Shown here one piece after another: positions 1 through 12,353 of a stretch of DNA of 64,000 nucleotides; the stretch's first letter is position 1, and each line of letters opens with the position of its first letter. The stretch covers positions 2,906,287-2,970,286 of the forward strand of contig CM032811.1 in the NCBI GenBank assembly GCA_019155185.1, written 5' to 3'. Both the position numbers and the translations under genes were made by a program. The DNA is from Beaufortia kweichowensis. Lineage: Eukaryota; Chordata; Actinopteri; Cypriniformes; Gastromyzontidae. The notes under the pieces were generated by a model. It saw only the letters and a list, made by a program, of their open reading frames with translations, made no database searches and was not told the DNA's origin.

Positions 1-350
1 GATCTTGGTCTGCACAAATTCAGGGTTAAGACACATACTTGGAGTGCTTAGGGCACTTTGACCTAAAATAGAATACTCTATATATGGTTATACCGGTCCT
101 TCTCTCTCCTTGGTAAATTTCCACTGGCAAGCATTTCATACAAGCACACAAGACTATGAATATATAAGAGCGAATAGTGATTAATATTGTTTTACTGATT
201 AATGTTATTATAATGATTAATATCAACACCAGAATATATGAAAGTAAATAATGTTTATTAAAGACACAAGAATATATCAGAGTAGAAAATGATTAATGTT
301 GAACTCTGTAAAAGAAAGTTAAAACATTTATGAATACAATTTCCCTTTAA
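1..350. other. AT-rich non-coding sequence
   Basis: No gene, RNA or recognisable repeat is visible before the minisatellite begins. The short open frames have no family resemblance. Confidence 0.5.
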
Positions 351-561
351 TAGACTTTATGGAATCTATATAGAAGTGATGGAATCTAGATAGACTTTTT
401 GAAATAAAACAGACTTTATGGAATCTAGATAGACTTTATGGAATCTAGACAGACTTTATGGAATCTAGATAGACTTTTTGGAATCTAGATAGACTTTATG
501 GAATCTAGATAGACTTTATGGAATCTAGATAGACTTTATGGAATATAGATAGACTTTATGG
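351..561. repeat. 20-bp minisatellite, segment 1
   Basis: Tandem copies of TTTATGGAATCTAGATAGAC, with variants such as TTTTTGGAATCTAGATAGAC. Each unit carries TCTAGA. The last bases, CTTTATGG (554-561), form the left target-site duplication of the hAT element that follows. The same array resumes at 6059 and at 12552, so the three segments were one locus before insertions split them. Confidence 0.95.
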
Positions 562-1016
562 CAGTGGTCACCAACCTTTTCAAGCTGAAGATCCCTGACC
601 TCGGCCTTAATGAAAGGCAAGATCTACCTATCGAAGAATAGTTAGAAAAAGACAGCCCAGATTGTACTTCCAACTTGATGCCTTTTATTTAGTATTTGAA
701 TTGTATTTAAATTTAATATACATTAAATGTTCTTTCCTTTTTCTTTTTTTACTTAACCTGGATGCAACAATCATATAATCACTGTTGCACTGAACTCAAG
801 AAAAATGCCATTGTCAGCAGTAAAGTGCTTATTCACTGAAGTTTCTGAAGGTACTACCCTTAACATTTTATAAATGAACTGTGCATACAAAATTATCAAC
901 AATCAACAATTATTATCTCAATTAAGCTAAGTGCAGTTATGTCCTATCTTATGCAACATCACTTTTCTCAATGCCACCAGAAGGCAAAACTGCTGCAGTA
1001 ATGTTACTCACTCAAG

Positions 1017-1488
1017 TCAGTGTGATGGCTGTGACTGAATACTGTCTGTGAGTCCTCTGAAGTCTGGCTCATAGCTAGAGACAGCCAGTTTGAGGCAGTC
1101 TGTGAGGTGTCTGTCATTAAGGCGGCTCCTGTATTTTGATTTGATTATTTTCATCTGTGAAAATGCCATTTCACAGAGGTAAGTTGATCCAAAGTAGGCA
1201 CTCACTTTTAGTGCACATGCAGTGAGGAGCGGAAACTTCTCTCTGTTGACAAGTCCCCAAAAGTCACTGTCCCTTGATCTGGCTTTCAGCTCAATGTCAT
1301 TTTGCAAATCAACCATCTCCATGTCAACTCCACTTGACAAAGAAAATACTTGCTGGAATTTGGCTGCAACCTGTTCTATATCAATGAGCATGAATGGGTT
1401 TAAGACAAATGCAGCAATACATTCCATTTCGTTTAACTCACCAAAACGCATATTGAACTCTGTTGCAACTTTGTCCAGGTGAGCACAG
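1017..1488 (-). pseudogene. hAT transposase, C-terminal dimerisation part
   Basis: This is the downstream remainder of the gene at 4453-5858, separated by the Tc1 element. It reads from about 1488 to the stop at 1017. It has the hATC dimerisation signature: KFPLLTACALKVSAYFGSTY, then CEMAFSQMKIIKSKYRSRL and NDRHLTDCLKLAVS. The Tc1 target TA (1489-1490) sits directly upstream, so the two blocks join there apart from the separate frameshift near 4590. It has no start codon of its own and is not an independent gene. Confidence 0.9.
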
Positions 1489-1795
1489 TACAGTATTGTT
1501 CAAAATAATAGCAGTACAATGTGACTAACCAGAATAATCAAGGTTTTTAGTATATTTTTTATTGCTACGTGGCAAACAAGTTACCAGTAGGTGCAGTAGA
1601 TTCTCAGAAAACAAACAAGACCCAGCATTCATGATATGCACGCTCTTAAGGCTGTGCAATTGGGCAATTAGTTGAATTAGTTGAAAGGGGTGTGTTCAAA
1701 AAAATAGCAGTGTCTGCCTTTGACTGTACAAACTCAAAACTATTTTGTACAAACGTTTTTGTTTCTAGGATTTAGCAATCCTGTGAATCACTAAA

Positions 1796-2837
1796 CTAAT
1801 ATTTAGTTGTATGACCACAGTTTTTTAAAACTGCTTCACATCTGTGTGGCATGGAGTCAACCAACTTGTGGCACCTCTCAGCTGTTATTCCACTCCATGA
1901 TTCTTTAACAACATTCCACAATTCATTCACATTTCTTGGTTTTGCTTCAGAAACAGCATTTTTGATATCACCCCACAAGTTCTCGATTGGATTAAGGTCC
2001 AGAGATTGGGCTGGCCACTCCATAACATTAATTTTGTTGGTTTGGAACCAAGACTTTGCTCGTTTACTAGTGTGTTTGGGGTCATTGTCTTGTTGAAACA
2101 ACCATTTCAAGGGCATGTCCTCTTCAGCATAAGGCAACATGACCTCTTCAAGTATTTTAACATAAGCAAACTGATCCATGATCCCTGGTATGCGATAAAT
2201 AGGCCCAACACCATAGTAGGAGAAACATGCCCATATCATGATGCTTGCACCACCATGCTTCACTGTCTTCACTGTGTACTGTGGCTTGAATTCAGAGTTT
2301 GGGGGTCGTCTCACAAACTGCCTGTGGCCCTTGGACCCAAAAAGAACAATTTTACTCTCATCAGTCCACAAAATGTTCCTCCATTTCTCTTTAGGCCAGT
2401 TGATGTGTTCTTTGGCAAATTGTAACCTCTTCTGCACATGCCTTTTTTTTAACAGAGGGACTTTGCGGGGGATTCTTGAAAATAGATTAGCTTCACACAG
2501 ACGTCTTCTAACTGTCACAGTACTTACAGGTAACTCCAGACTGTCTTTGATCATCCTGGAGGTGATCATTGGCTGAGCCTTTGCCATTCTGGTTATTTCT
2601 TCGATCCATTTTGATGGTTGTCTTCCGTTTTCTTCCACGTTTCTCTGGATTTGCTCTCCATTTTAAGGCATTGGAGATCATTTTAGCTGATAAGCCTATA
2701 AGTTTTTGCACCTCTTTATAGGTTTTCCCCTCTCCAATCAACTTTTTAATCAAAGTGCGCTGTTCTTCTGAACAATGTCTTGAATGACCCATTTTCCTCA
2801 GGCTTTCAAATGCATGTTTAGCAAGTGCTGGCTTCAT
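1796..2837 (-). pseudogene. Tc1 transposase, one frameshift
   Basis: The N-terminal frame (2837 down to about 2590) carries the paired helix-turn-helix region (SEEQRTLIKKLIGEGKTYKE). A frame change at about 2585-2597 moves the reading into the next frame, which runs to the stop at 1796. The catalytic domain is complete: ILWTDES (first Asp), FQQDNDPKHTSK (second Asp) and LNPIENLW (Glu). Exactly 34 residues separate the second Asp from the Glu, so it is a DD34E enzyme. The single frame change is the only clear lesion, so this copy decayed recently. It would have cut and pasted the element at TA sites. Confidence 0.9.
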
Positions 2838-2977
2838 CCTTAAATAGGGGCCACCTGATTCACACCTGTTTCTTCACAAAATTGATGACCTCAGTGATTG
2901 AATGCCACACTGCTATTTTTTTGAACACACCCCTTTCAACTAATTCAACTAATTGCCAAATTGCACTGCCTTAAGAG

Positions 2978-4290
2978 TAGGGCTGTGCCGATAAACGATA
3001 TCATATCGAATCGCGATAAAATATATGTCGATAACGATGATAAGCTCTAGGCATTTTTACTCGATATGGATTAATATAAGTGTAAAATGTGGTCCCCTTT
3101 AACACATGGACTATTCCAGTCACCCCTGCCTTCCAGTGTCAAATGGGCTAGTTCTAAACTTTTCCATCGGAGTTCTGGAAAGTAACGGAGAAGAGAGTGA
3201 GTGTGTGGATGATAATAGTCAAAGAGGATCGGTAGAAATATTGTAGATAGTTCAGTTGAAGTAATTGATAATCCAAATCGGAGGAGTTTTACCGTTTGTG
3301 CGTGTGCGTGCATTACAATGTAAGTTATTGTATACTTACTGAGTATTCACTGTAATTGTATGGAGAAACGGTATTCCGCCTGTACAAGTGTTTACATTTA
3401 GTATTGTTTACGTGATTGTACTTTGTTACTCATCATTATTCAGGAGATCTACTTTTAGTTTATATACATTTAATATTGATAAATAAGGATGCGCTTGTCG
3501 CATCTCAGATAGCTGCGAAGCTCTAGAGTTGTTTACGCTTCAGTGAGAGCGCTGGAAGCATAGCAGGGGTGCGCGTGAACAGCTCGTGCAGAGTTAACGC
3601 ACACACATAGATTATATGTATGGGTACCGATTACATATTTCTATTTCCTATGTTTGTATATTGTAACATTACCTGTTATATTTATTCCTATTGAACAGTT
3701 AGTTCAAACAAGTTTATTAACGTTGTATTGTGATTTGTATTTATTATATTTATACTTATGTTTGTATTTTATATTTCAGAACCACACCTTTATGCACAAT
3801 CAATAAAGACCATTTGGAAGATATCATTGAGTCATCATTGTTCTGACCGGACAAACTGTAGCCTTCATGTAAACCCGGACTAGAAATAGAGTTTTTATTC
3901 CCCAAGATTTTTTAATAAGAGCCAATCACACAGCAGAAATATGCGACAAAAGCCAATCAGCGTGCAGCTTTTACCGTTCACGTCAAAGAACAAAGTCCAT
4001 TTCCTACAGCACTTTGCAAACTCGGCACAAGGATGACAAAAATAAGTGGAAGCAGCGACCAAAGTGAAACTAACCTCGAGTTATTATCCAAAAATGATGA
4101 AATTGTCGACAAAAAACTGTACTTTAAAATGTAATTAATGAACCCTCAAATTTTTATGGCTTCAGTCATAGTTGGGATACTCTTTTAAAGCTGGCAGCAT
4201 TAACAGTTTATATATCGAAATATATATCGTTATCGATCAATATGGGAAAAAATTATCGAGTTTACATTTTTGCCATATCGCCCAGCCCTA
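2978..4290. mobile_element. Non-autonomous hAT-type element nested in Tc1
   Basis: The ends are TAGGGCTG and its complement CAGCCCTA, flanked by an exact 8-bp duplication CTTAAGAG (2970-2977 and 4291-4298). The duplicated bases match the corresponding Tc1 arm, where they occur once (CTCTTAAGG near 1645 in inverse orientation). Subterminal regions are rich in ATATCG/CGATA motifs. No transposase frame is visible in the 1.3 kb, so it depends on enzymes made elsewhere. The innermost insertion is necessarily younger than its Tc1 host. Confidence 0.9.
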
Positions 4291-4452
4291 CTTAAGAGCG
4301 TGCATATCATGAATGCTGGGTCTTGTTTGTTTTCTGAGAATCTACTGTACCTACTGGTAACTTGTTTGCCACGTAGCAATAAAAAATATACTAAAAACCT
4401 TGATTATTCTGGTTAGTCACATTGTACTGCTATTATTTTGAACAAAACTGTA

Positions 4453-5858
4453 TTTCTCAGGGTGAAAAACGTCCCTGTCTTTAATGCTCTGTGACATTTT
4501 TTCTAGGTTGGGAAAGTGTGTTAGCCTCCCGTTTTTAAGATGTGTGATCCAAACACCGAGCTTAGACTTAGAAGCATTCACTGCGCTGATCATGTGTGGC
4601 AGGTGTCGGTCTGGAGCTCGTTGTTGAGCGTATTCAGCTTTGCGGTCAAGTCCGTCAGAAACCCCAGGTCACACAGCCACGCATCATCTGACAGTTCCTT
4701 GTGCTCCTCGTTTCTTGCAGTTAGAAATGTCTTTATCTCAGGCAGTAAGTCAACAAACCGCTGGAGCACTTTCCTGCGGCTTAACCACCGCACATCAGCA
4801 TGAAGTAGTAGGTCTCCGTACGCGGCATCGAGCTCATCCAGTAACGCCTTGAATAAGCGACGCTGAAGTGCTTTTGCTCGTATCGAGTTTATCAGTTTGA
4901 CCACCAATGACATTATGTGTGAAAAGTCTATGACTTTCCCTGCTAAGGCCTGCTGATGAATGACACAATGATAATTCTTGAACTCAGGGTCATTACAGCA
5001 CAGTGCTATAAAACCAAGGCGCACACCACGCATCGCCGGTGCTCCGTCGGTGGTAATTGCTACCAGTTTATGAATATGGATATCATTTTCTCTTACATAT
5101 TTTTTAATCTCATTGTAAATATCCTCACCTCGTGTTCTCTCCTTTAAGTGCAAAAGAGTGAGGAAGTCCTCTTTTGTTGTCGAATCCTGGAAAGCCATTC
5201 TAACAAAAACAACAAGCTGAGCTGTGTCCACTGCATCCAGAGATTCGTCGAACTGCAGTGAAAAATATTCACAGAGTGACAAGTCCTTTAACACCTGACG
5301 ATCCACATCCTCTGACAGTGACTCGACCCTCCTTGCCACTGATGCAGGGCCGAGAGGTACAGCACGGAGTGAGGCTTTTATGTCGTCTTTGTTTTTGAAA
5401 TCCTTGAAAATAGTCTCTGCAGTAATGGCCATGGCTTCCTTGAATAATTTGCCATCCGTAAAAGGCTTTTTGTTTTTAGCCAGAAAGTGACTTACACGAA
5501 ACGATGCTTCAGTAGCAGCCTTATTTTGATCAGCAGATTTTGTAAAAAGTGATTGCTGGGCCTTCAACTCAGATCTCAGCATGTCAACTTTCCGTGCACG
5601 AATCGCGCTCTTTTGCGGGTAGCGGTCTTTAAATTTCGGGTGGTTGGTATTGTGGTGCCGCTCCAGATTCCCTCTTTTACATAATGCTTGTTTTTGGTGG
5701 CACAACATACATACACACTTATCTTTTACCAAGGTAAACATAAATTCCTGTTCCCATTCTGGATGAAAATGGTATGTTTTTGCCTTCTTTCGTGGAGCCT
5801 CCGCCATTCTAGTTTGACTGTTAACTCGCGGCCACGGGCTATCACCATGGAGATCCAT
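4453..5858 (-). pseudogene. hAT transposase, N-terminal and central part (BED finger)
   Basis: An open frame of 422 codons starts at 5858. Near residues 45-75 it has a BED-type zinc finger: CVCMLC, then H-x4-H (HHNTNH). Further on come segments typical of ZBED5/GTF2IRD2-like hAT transposases, including LQFDESLDAVDTAQ, AITTDGAPAMRG and NYHCVIHQQALAGK, the last two carrying acidic and Cys/His positions of the RNase-H-like core. The frame runs off near 4590, but the homologous reading continues in another frame to about 4453 (ISAVNASKSKLGVWITHL), so there is a frameshift. The remainder was cut off by the Tc1 insertion. In life the protein would bind the element ends and excise it. No promoter was identified. 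Confidence 0.9.
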
Positions 5859-6058
5859 ATTGACGTTTGCGACAGTTAATTTACGGATGCTCTTCTTTTA
5901 TCTGATTGGTCACTTCATTGAAAATAAATAAAGCGGTTGGATTAAGAAATACAGATGCTTGCAAAACTGAAAACGTTTTTATTTTCGGGAGCTACCGGGA
6001 CAGTGATAAAGATCTACCAGTCAATCGCGATCGGCGGTTGTTGACCACTGCTTTATGG

Positions 6059-7829
6059 AATAAAATAGACTTCATGGAATCTAGATAGACTTTATTGAAT
6101 CTAGATAGACTTGATGGAATCTAGATAAACTTTTTGGAATCAAGATAGACTTTATAAATTATAGATATACTTTTGGGAATCTAGATAGACTTTATGGAAT
6201 CTAGTTAGACTTTTTGGAATCTAGATAGAATCTTTAGATGGAATCTAGATATACATTGTAATTATCTAGATTTTGGAATCTAGATAGACTTTATGGAATC
6301 TACGAGAATCTAGATAGACTTTGGAATCCAGGAAGATAGACTTGGAATCTAGATAGACTTTATGGAATCTAGATAGACTTTATGGAATCTAGATAGACTT
6401 TTGACTTTTTGGAATCTAGATAGACTTTATGGAATCTCTAGATAGAATCTAGATAGACTTGGAATCTAGGTAGACTTTTGGAATCTAGATAGACTTTATG
6501 GAATCTAGATAGATCTAGATGACTTGGAATCAAGATAGACTTTTGGAATCTAGATAGACTTTTTGGAATCTAGATAATTGGAATCTAGATAGACTTTTGG
6601 AACTTCACTTTATGGAATCTAGATAGACTTTATGGAACTTTAGACTCCTTTGGAATCTAGATAGACTTGATGGAATAAATTTTTGAATCTAGAGACTTTT
6701 TGGAATAAAATAGACTTTATGGAATCTAGATAGACTTTTTTATGGAATATAGTTAGACTTTTGGAATTTATGGAATATAGTTAGACTTTTGGAATCTAGA
6801 TAGACTTTTGGAATAAATTAGACTTTGGGAATCTAGATGGATTCTAGATAGACTTTTGGAATCTAGATAGACTTTTATCTGGAATATAGTTAGACTTTTG
6901 GAATCTAGATAGACATTTTTGGAATCTAGATAGACATTGTGGTATTTATGGAATAGAAGACTTTATAGTTGGGATCTAGATTTATGGAATCTAGATAGAC
7001 ATTTTGGAATCTAGATAGACTTTTTTATGGACTTTATATAGTTAGACATGGAATCTAAGTGGGCTTTTTGGAATCTAGATAGACTTTTTGGAATCTAGAT
7101 AGACTTTATGGACATATCTAGATAGATTTTATGGAATCTAGATAGACATTTTGGAATCTAAAAACAGACTGGAATCTAGATAGACTTTTTGGAATCCAGA
7201 CTTGATGGAAGAACTTTGGAATCAGATAGACTTTATAAATTATAGATATACTTTTGAATCTAGAATAAAATACACTTTATGGAATCTAGATAGACTTTAT
7301 GGAATCTAGACAGACTTTATGGAATCTAGATAGACTTTATGGAATCTAGACAGACTTTATGGAATCTAGATAGACTTTATGGAATCTAGATAGACTTTTT
7401 GGAATAAATTAGACTTTATAGAATCTAGATAGACTTTATGGAATCTAGATAGACTTTATGGAATCTAGATAGACTTTTTGGTATCTAGACAGACGTTTTG
7501 GAATCTAGATAGAAAAAACAGACTTTATGGAATCCAGATAGACATTTTGGAATAAAATAGACTTTATGAAATGTTTTGGAATGTAGATAGACTTTATGGA
7601 ATCTAGATAGACTTTATGGAATCTAGATAGACATTTTGGAATAAAATAGACTTTATGGAATCTAGACAGACATAGACTTTTTGGTAAAAGACGTTTTGGA
7701 ATCCCTGGAATCCAGATAGACATTTTGGAATAAAATAGACTTTATGGAAAGAATGTAGATAGACTTTTATGGAATCTAGATCCAGACTTTTTATGGAATC
7801 TAGATAGACATTTTGGAATAAAAATAGAC
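6059..7829. repeat. 20-bp minisatellite, segment 2 (degenerate)
   Basis: Continues the array right of the hAT. Most units are GGAATCTAGATAGACTTTAT with frequent indels, partial units, and TTTTGGAATAAAATAGAC variants. Open frames through it (for example 7505-7723) are repeat artefacts. It ends where the DIRS element begins. Confidence 0.95.
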
Positions 7830-7852
7830 CACCATACTCCCTGCATCCCTGG

Positions 7853-8030
7853 GCGCAGCTTCAGGCACTTTACACTGAATGTGTGTGCATCCCAAGGTCC
7901 TTTTATAGCTTCCTGGTCCTGACGTCACCCGCCCTTGACGTTCAGTCTAGCCATTCGGCAATTTCACACACGTGCTTCAGATGCAGTCACGCAAAGGCAT
8001 TCCCCATAGCGTCAAATGCTGACGCAGCGT
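7853..8030. repeat. DIRS left terminal repeat
   Basis: Near-identical in direct orientation to 12354-12533, from GCGCAGCT through CAAGGTCCTTTTATAGCTTC to GCTGACGCAGCG. It is followed at 8088-8140 by an inverted copy of the extreme right end (GTTCCCTTTCAAGGGAACTC). Confidence 0.85.
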
Positions 8031-8134
8031 CTCGTTCCCTCTCAGGGAACAGAGGTTACAGTCATAACCTGAGACGTTCCCTTTCAAGGGAACTCAACGC
8101 TGCGTCAGCGTTTGATGCTATGGGGAATGAGATC

Positions 8135-8790
8135 CCAACGTCGCCGTACAAGCAAGTCCCTGGAAGTGTGTATCCGCAGAGCTCAACTAGAGGAACTGAC
8201 CCGACGGGTTCTAGCTCAGACCCTGGCTCACAAGCCAGGAACTGCAGAGAGGGAGTGAGACAGCGAGATCTCCTGGCCGTTCGACTAACCCCCGTAAGCC
8301 CCTTTAGGGCGCAAGTACACAGGACCTCGGTCCAGATACAGTAAAAGCATACAGGGAATACACAACGAGATTCACTGGCCGGTATTCAGACAAGCATAGA
8401 CGCATGGGCTCACCCACTGCGGTATAAGTCACCAGCACCCCTCGGGGCCCCTGGTTGAGGTGCACAGGAGTAAAACCCAGATGCTGGTAGCTGGCTCTCA
8501 AGCCAGGACCGCTACAGATGGAACACCCGGCGAGACTTCTCTGGCCGTTGTTCAAGTCCACTCCGACCCCTCAGGGCCAAAGTGCGTGGGGCCTCCTGGC
8601 ACGGGGTACTGACTCTCGAGTCAGGCCCCAAAGAGGACGAGCGACAAGACCCCCCTTGCCGCAAGTCAAGTTAGAGAGAATAAACAGCGAGACTTCCCTG
8701 GCTGTTATTCAAACAGTATGGGGCCCTCAGGGCCGTAGTACATGGGAGCCTGGCGTTGAAGCCAGGTCCAGCTCATAAAAAACACACAAA
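8135..8790. repeat. Imperfect tandem repeats in the DIRS 3' region
   Basis: About four diverged copies of a 130-170 bp unit, each with a CTGGCCGTTATTCAA-like core, a CCCTCAGGGCC box and a CAAGCCAGG box. They lie between the recombinase and the terminal repeat. No protein homology is seen. Function unknown. Confidence 0.65.
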
Positions 8791-8831
8791 TGTGAGCGGC
8801 GAGGACCAGCCGGCCGCATTACACACCTCTT

Positions 8832-9776
8832 CGAGCGTAGCCCCTCACCCTAAGGCCTTTGAGGCCGCCATACCCCCGGTAGAGTGAGCTTTGACAGAAA
8901 GCAGAGACTGCTGTCCAGAAGCTTCATAAGCCAGTGAGATAGCCTCGACTAGGACACTAGTCGCACTGGACACAGTAAGTTAGCGTTTTCCTGGTCCGAA
9001 TCCTGAAGGGAGGAGGACAGAAGGCCTGCAACGTAATGTGCCTCGGCACTGGGAACTTTAGGTACATAACCCTGTCTCGGGTAGAGAAAAGCCTTAACCA
9101 TGCCTGGTGCAGATGCCAGGCAAGAAGGAGAGACTGAGAGAGCTTGGAGATCGCCAACTCTCTTCAGGGAAGATACTGCCAACAAGAAAATTGTCTTGAG
9201 GGTCAGAAACTTGGCCGACACGGCCTCGATGGGTTCGAATGGAGCGTTAGATAACCCCTGTAGTACCACCGCCAGGTCCCAGGTGGGGACTCTGGCACGT
9301 AACACCGGCCTCAGCCTCCTAGTGCCACGGAGGAAGCGTATGACCAGCGGGTCTCGACCCACAGACTGGCCATTGACAAGACTATGAGAGGCAGAAATGG
9401 CTGCCGCATAGACCTTGATAGTTGAGGGCATCAGCCCTGCAGAAAAACGATCTTGCAGGAATTCCAGCACCACGCTGATCGGGCAGTTGGCTGGATGTTG
9501 CCGCTGACCTGAACACCAGGAAGAGAAGACTTCCCACTTTAAGGCGTATAGCTTCCTCGTGGAGGGAGCCCTGGATTGCAAAATGGTGTCTACGACCTCG
9601 GTCGAGAGACCCGTACTGGTGAGCCTGGCCCCCTCAGAGGCCAGACCCACAGTTTCCACATCTCTGGGCAAGGATGAAGGTGAAGGATGGTGCCTTGCTC
9701 CTGAGACAGCAGATCTTTCCTGACCGGCAGCAGCAGCGGGGTGCCGTCTACGAGTGCTACCAGGTCCGAGAACCAT
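8832..9776 (-). pseudogene. DIRS tyrosine recombinase remnant
   Basis: The frame from 9776 carries a phage-integrase-type fold: an N-terminal core-binding part (SRAPSTRKLYALKWEVFSSW, LEFLQDRFSAGLMPSTIKVY) and the start of the catalytic domain (LTLKTIFLLAVSSLKRVGDL, with the first catalytic Arg in KRVGD). The frame stops near 8949. Downstream the homologous reading resumes (EAISLAYEASGQ) after an apparent deletion. The box usually HSTR in this family reads HSTG, so the second catalytic Arg is lost. A later one-base shift precedes the expected tyrosine region (ATLEEVCNAAGWSS). The enzyme would have inserted the DIRS circle but is inactive here. The family reference motifs are from memory. Confidence 0.85.
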
Positions 9777-10001
9777 CGCGGTGCGACCAGTAAGAGGCGA
9801 ACCCCGTCCTGGCCACCCTTTCCAGGACTCCCGGGAGCAGAGCGACAGGGGGAAAAGCGTACAGGCGTAGCCTCGGCCACGGATGTCAGAGAGCGTCCAG
9901 CCCCAGTGGGGCTGGAGGTATTAGGGAGAACCATAATGGACATTGCGTAGTCTCTTGAGACGCAAACAGGTCCACTTCCGCTGGGAGAAAGGTATCCCAG
10001 A

Positions 10002-11209
10002 TCATTTGCACCACCTCGGGGTGAAGTCTCCATTCCCTGGCCTCGGCCCCTGCCTCGACAGGGCGTCTGCTCCCACATTCAACCGTCCCGGGATGTACGC
10101 TGCTCTGACTGAGAGCCGCTTTCCCTGGGACCACAACAGGATCTGGTGTGCCAATTTGTAAAGAGGGCGCGACCACAGACCACCTTGATGGTTGATGTAT
10201 GCAACCACCGATGTGTTGTCCGTCAGGACGACAGCATGATTGTTTCTGAGGCGAGGGAGGAACTGCCTCAATGGCGGCCCCTCCATAGACCTCTGGAGGA
10301 GCGGTCTTCCATTACCTCCGTTTAGCCGTAACCCCAACACATTCATGTGTGCGAGAACAACATCTCGATGTTGAGCCGCTAAAGTCTCAGACTCGGCCAG
10401 AATGAGCCAGTCGTCTATGTAATTCAGTATGCGAATGCCCTGTAAATGCAGTGGTGACAGGGCAGCATCTACACATTTGGTAAAAGTGCGGGGTGACAGG
10501 GCCAGACCGAAGGGAAGCACCCAATATTGGTACGCTACGCCCCCGAATGCGAACCTCAGGAACTTCCTGTGCCTGGGTAGGATGGAGACATGGGGGTATG
10601 CGTCCTTCATGTCTATTGTGACAAATCAGTCTGCAGACCTGATTTGGGTCACAATCCGTTTGAGTGTCAGCATCTTTAACTTCATTTTCTTTATTGAACG
10701 ATTCAACGTGCGCAGATCTAGAATAGGATGCAAGCCTCCATCCTTTTTTGGAACTAGTAGCGGCTGTAAAACCCTGCTTCTCTCTCTGGAGGAGGAACTA
10801 TTTCTATGGCCCCCTTTGCCAGGAGTGTGTGCACTTCTTGTTCCATGACCAGAACTTGATCGGGACCCACCTCGGTGGGCACCACCCCTCTGAACACGGG
10901 CGGGCTTTGCCTGAACTGAATCGTGTAATCCTGTTCTATTACTTGTAGAACCCAACGTGAAACGTTTGGCAGAAGTTTCCACGCTGCCAGGTAATTCACT
11001 AGAGGGGCTGGTGTCTGGTCTTCATGCATTGCATTAACTCGAGGTCCTGAGTTGTACTGGCAGGGATAACCTCGAGAGGGTGCAATACTTTGCGGACCGT
11101 GACGTACCCAGATGCCACTGCGCCCCGGAGCAGAGCGCGGGGACGGGTCAGAGCAACTACTAAGGGGTACAGGGAAGAGCTGGGCGCCGTGTGTTGAGAC
11201 GCTTATCAA
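10002..11209 (-). pseudogene. DIRS reverse transcriptase and RNase H remnant
   Basis: The reading begins at 11209 with the pre-RT linker (LLAKGAIEIVPP), then in shifted frames VPKKDGGLHPILDLRTLN, MKDAYPHVSILPRHRKFLRF, YQYWVLPFGLALSPRTFTKC and the catalytic NYIDDWLIL. RNase H follows: VLTDNTSVVAYINHQGGLWS and GRLNVGADALSRQ. Part of the region between YIDD and RNase H is missing, apparently an internal deletion after GLRLN. Overlapping frames at 10626-10982 and 10754-11209 show at least two frame changes. It would copy element RNA to DNA. Confidence 0.9.
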
Positions 11210-11383
11210 CCCATCCCATGGGAGCTTAGCAAGGGCGTCCTGACTCCGCAGCAGTCAGGTACCTCGCTTCTCGGTCCCGACCTTTTTGCCTGAATTACGG
11301 CCCTCAGGTCCGCCTTTGGCTACGAGGGCCGAGACTGAGAGTGCCTGCAAGAGCCCCGCTGCGCTGAGGTGGGGCTCGTGACC

Positions 11384-11960
11384 TCACACTCCCTTACTGC
11401 CGACTACGTTATAAGGAGCTAGATGCCTGGGGCTGCTCCGCCCTGCAGCCCCAGTGACCTGGCGCCGCAGCGCCGGGGCTTTAAGGGATGATGCAGAGGC
11501 AGGTGACAGATAGCCCGAAAGCGTCTGTTCTACCCTCAGCATCGTAGTGTACCCGCATTCCTTAGCCCCCCGAAATGTTCTGACATGCGGGGATTGACAA
11601 CACGGGCTGAATATGGCCGCGATTTTTGTTGTTGTGCGACAACCGGAGCACTTCATCCCGCCCGCAGACCGGCGGGGAAGTGGAGTTTTCCGGGTTTAGA
11701 AAGCTCCTCATGCGTAGGGGAACGCGTTGACGAAACTTCGCTATTCCCCGTTCCCACGCTCTGCATGTCTTCCTCCTCAGAGTAAGACCGCAGAAAAACG
11801 CGGGCGCCTGCCCCAGGCAGAAAGAACCGCAGCTGCGGGCTTCCTGACCAGGAGAGAGCGGACGATGCAGAGTGGGACGGAGAGAGAGCAGAGCCCGTCT
11901 CCAGACCTTCTGCAAGGTCCATTTGCGATCCCCACGACGGTAAGAGGCCTCGGCAGAGAC
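11384..11960 (-). pseudogene. DIRS gag-like remnant
   Basis: Pieces resemble the DIRS gag-like ORF: SYSEEEDMQSVGTGNSE followed by SPTHEEL (about 11653-11922) and, in another frame, LRVEQTLSGYLSPASASSL (about 11384-11656). The middle is deleted between them. Upstream to 12551 it is hard to follow. Nucleic-acid binding or assembly is the presumed family role. Confidence 0.65.
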
Positions 11961-12353
11961 GGCACCGCTGTGAGAAACGCTCGGCTGGTTATGCTTATCT
12001 ACGCATGCCAGCCGGGAGCGGAGTGTGTGCGTGGGAAAACTTTTACAGTGCACACAGTCGGCGTTTTCGAGTGCCGACCGGGCACAGAATTCGTTATATT
12101 TGTTTGCGATGCCGCGAGAAACGCTCAGCTGGTTATGTTTATCTGGGAAGGGCTTCACAATGCACGCAGTCTGCGTTTTCGAGCGCCGACCGGGCATGTT
12201 CAACCCCTAAACATACTACACACAACTCATGTGACTCCCCGCTCGTTATAAAGCGAGCACAAGGAGGAACACATTTTCTGAAAGCCATACTCTCGCACAT
12301 ACTCTTTAAAGGCGTCTTCGAGCGCCACTAACCATTCAAGCGAAACACACACA

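Larger units (their letters stand above)
1491..4450 (-). mobile_element. Tc1/mariner-type transposon nested in the hAT
   Basis: Long inverted repeats of about 150-200 bp (left from CAGTATTGTTCAAAATAATA; right the complement of CAGTTTTGTTCAAAATAATA) are flanked by TA duplications at 1489-1490 and 4451-4452. The transposase lies on the minus strand. The element is inflated by a second insertion at 2978-4290; without it the element is about 1.64 kb, the usual Tc1 size. The host is the hAT transposase gene. Confidence 0.95.
562..6050 (-). mobile_element. hAT DNA transposon, disrupted by nested insertions
   Basis: The ends are inverted: the left begins CAGTGGTCACCAAC and the right is the complement of CAGTGGTCAACAAC. 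They are flanked by an exact 8-bp duplication, CTTTATGG, at 554-561 and 6051-6058, which is the hAT signature. The transposase gene is on the minus strand (two blocks listed separately). A Tc1 element at 1491-4450 splits the gene, and that element holds another hAT-type insert. Host sequence is the 20-bp minisatellite. Subtracting the Tc1 element and its duplicated TA leaves about 2.5 kb, a normal size for an autonomous hAT. The copy cannot be active because its gene is broken. Confidence 0.95.

Noticed and set aside
1851..2576. Plus-strand frames over the Tc1 transposase
   Set aside because: Complement of the DDE transposase reading; shadow frames.
9100..10161. Plus-strand frames across the DIRS
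   Set aside because: Antisense to recombinase and reverse transcriptase coding; no family motifs.
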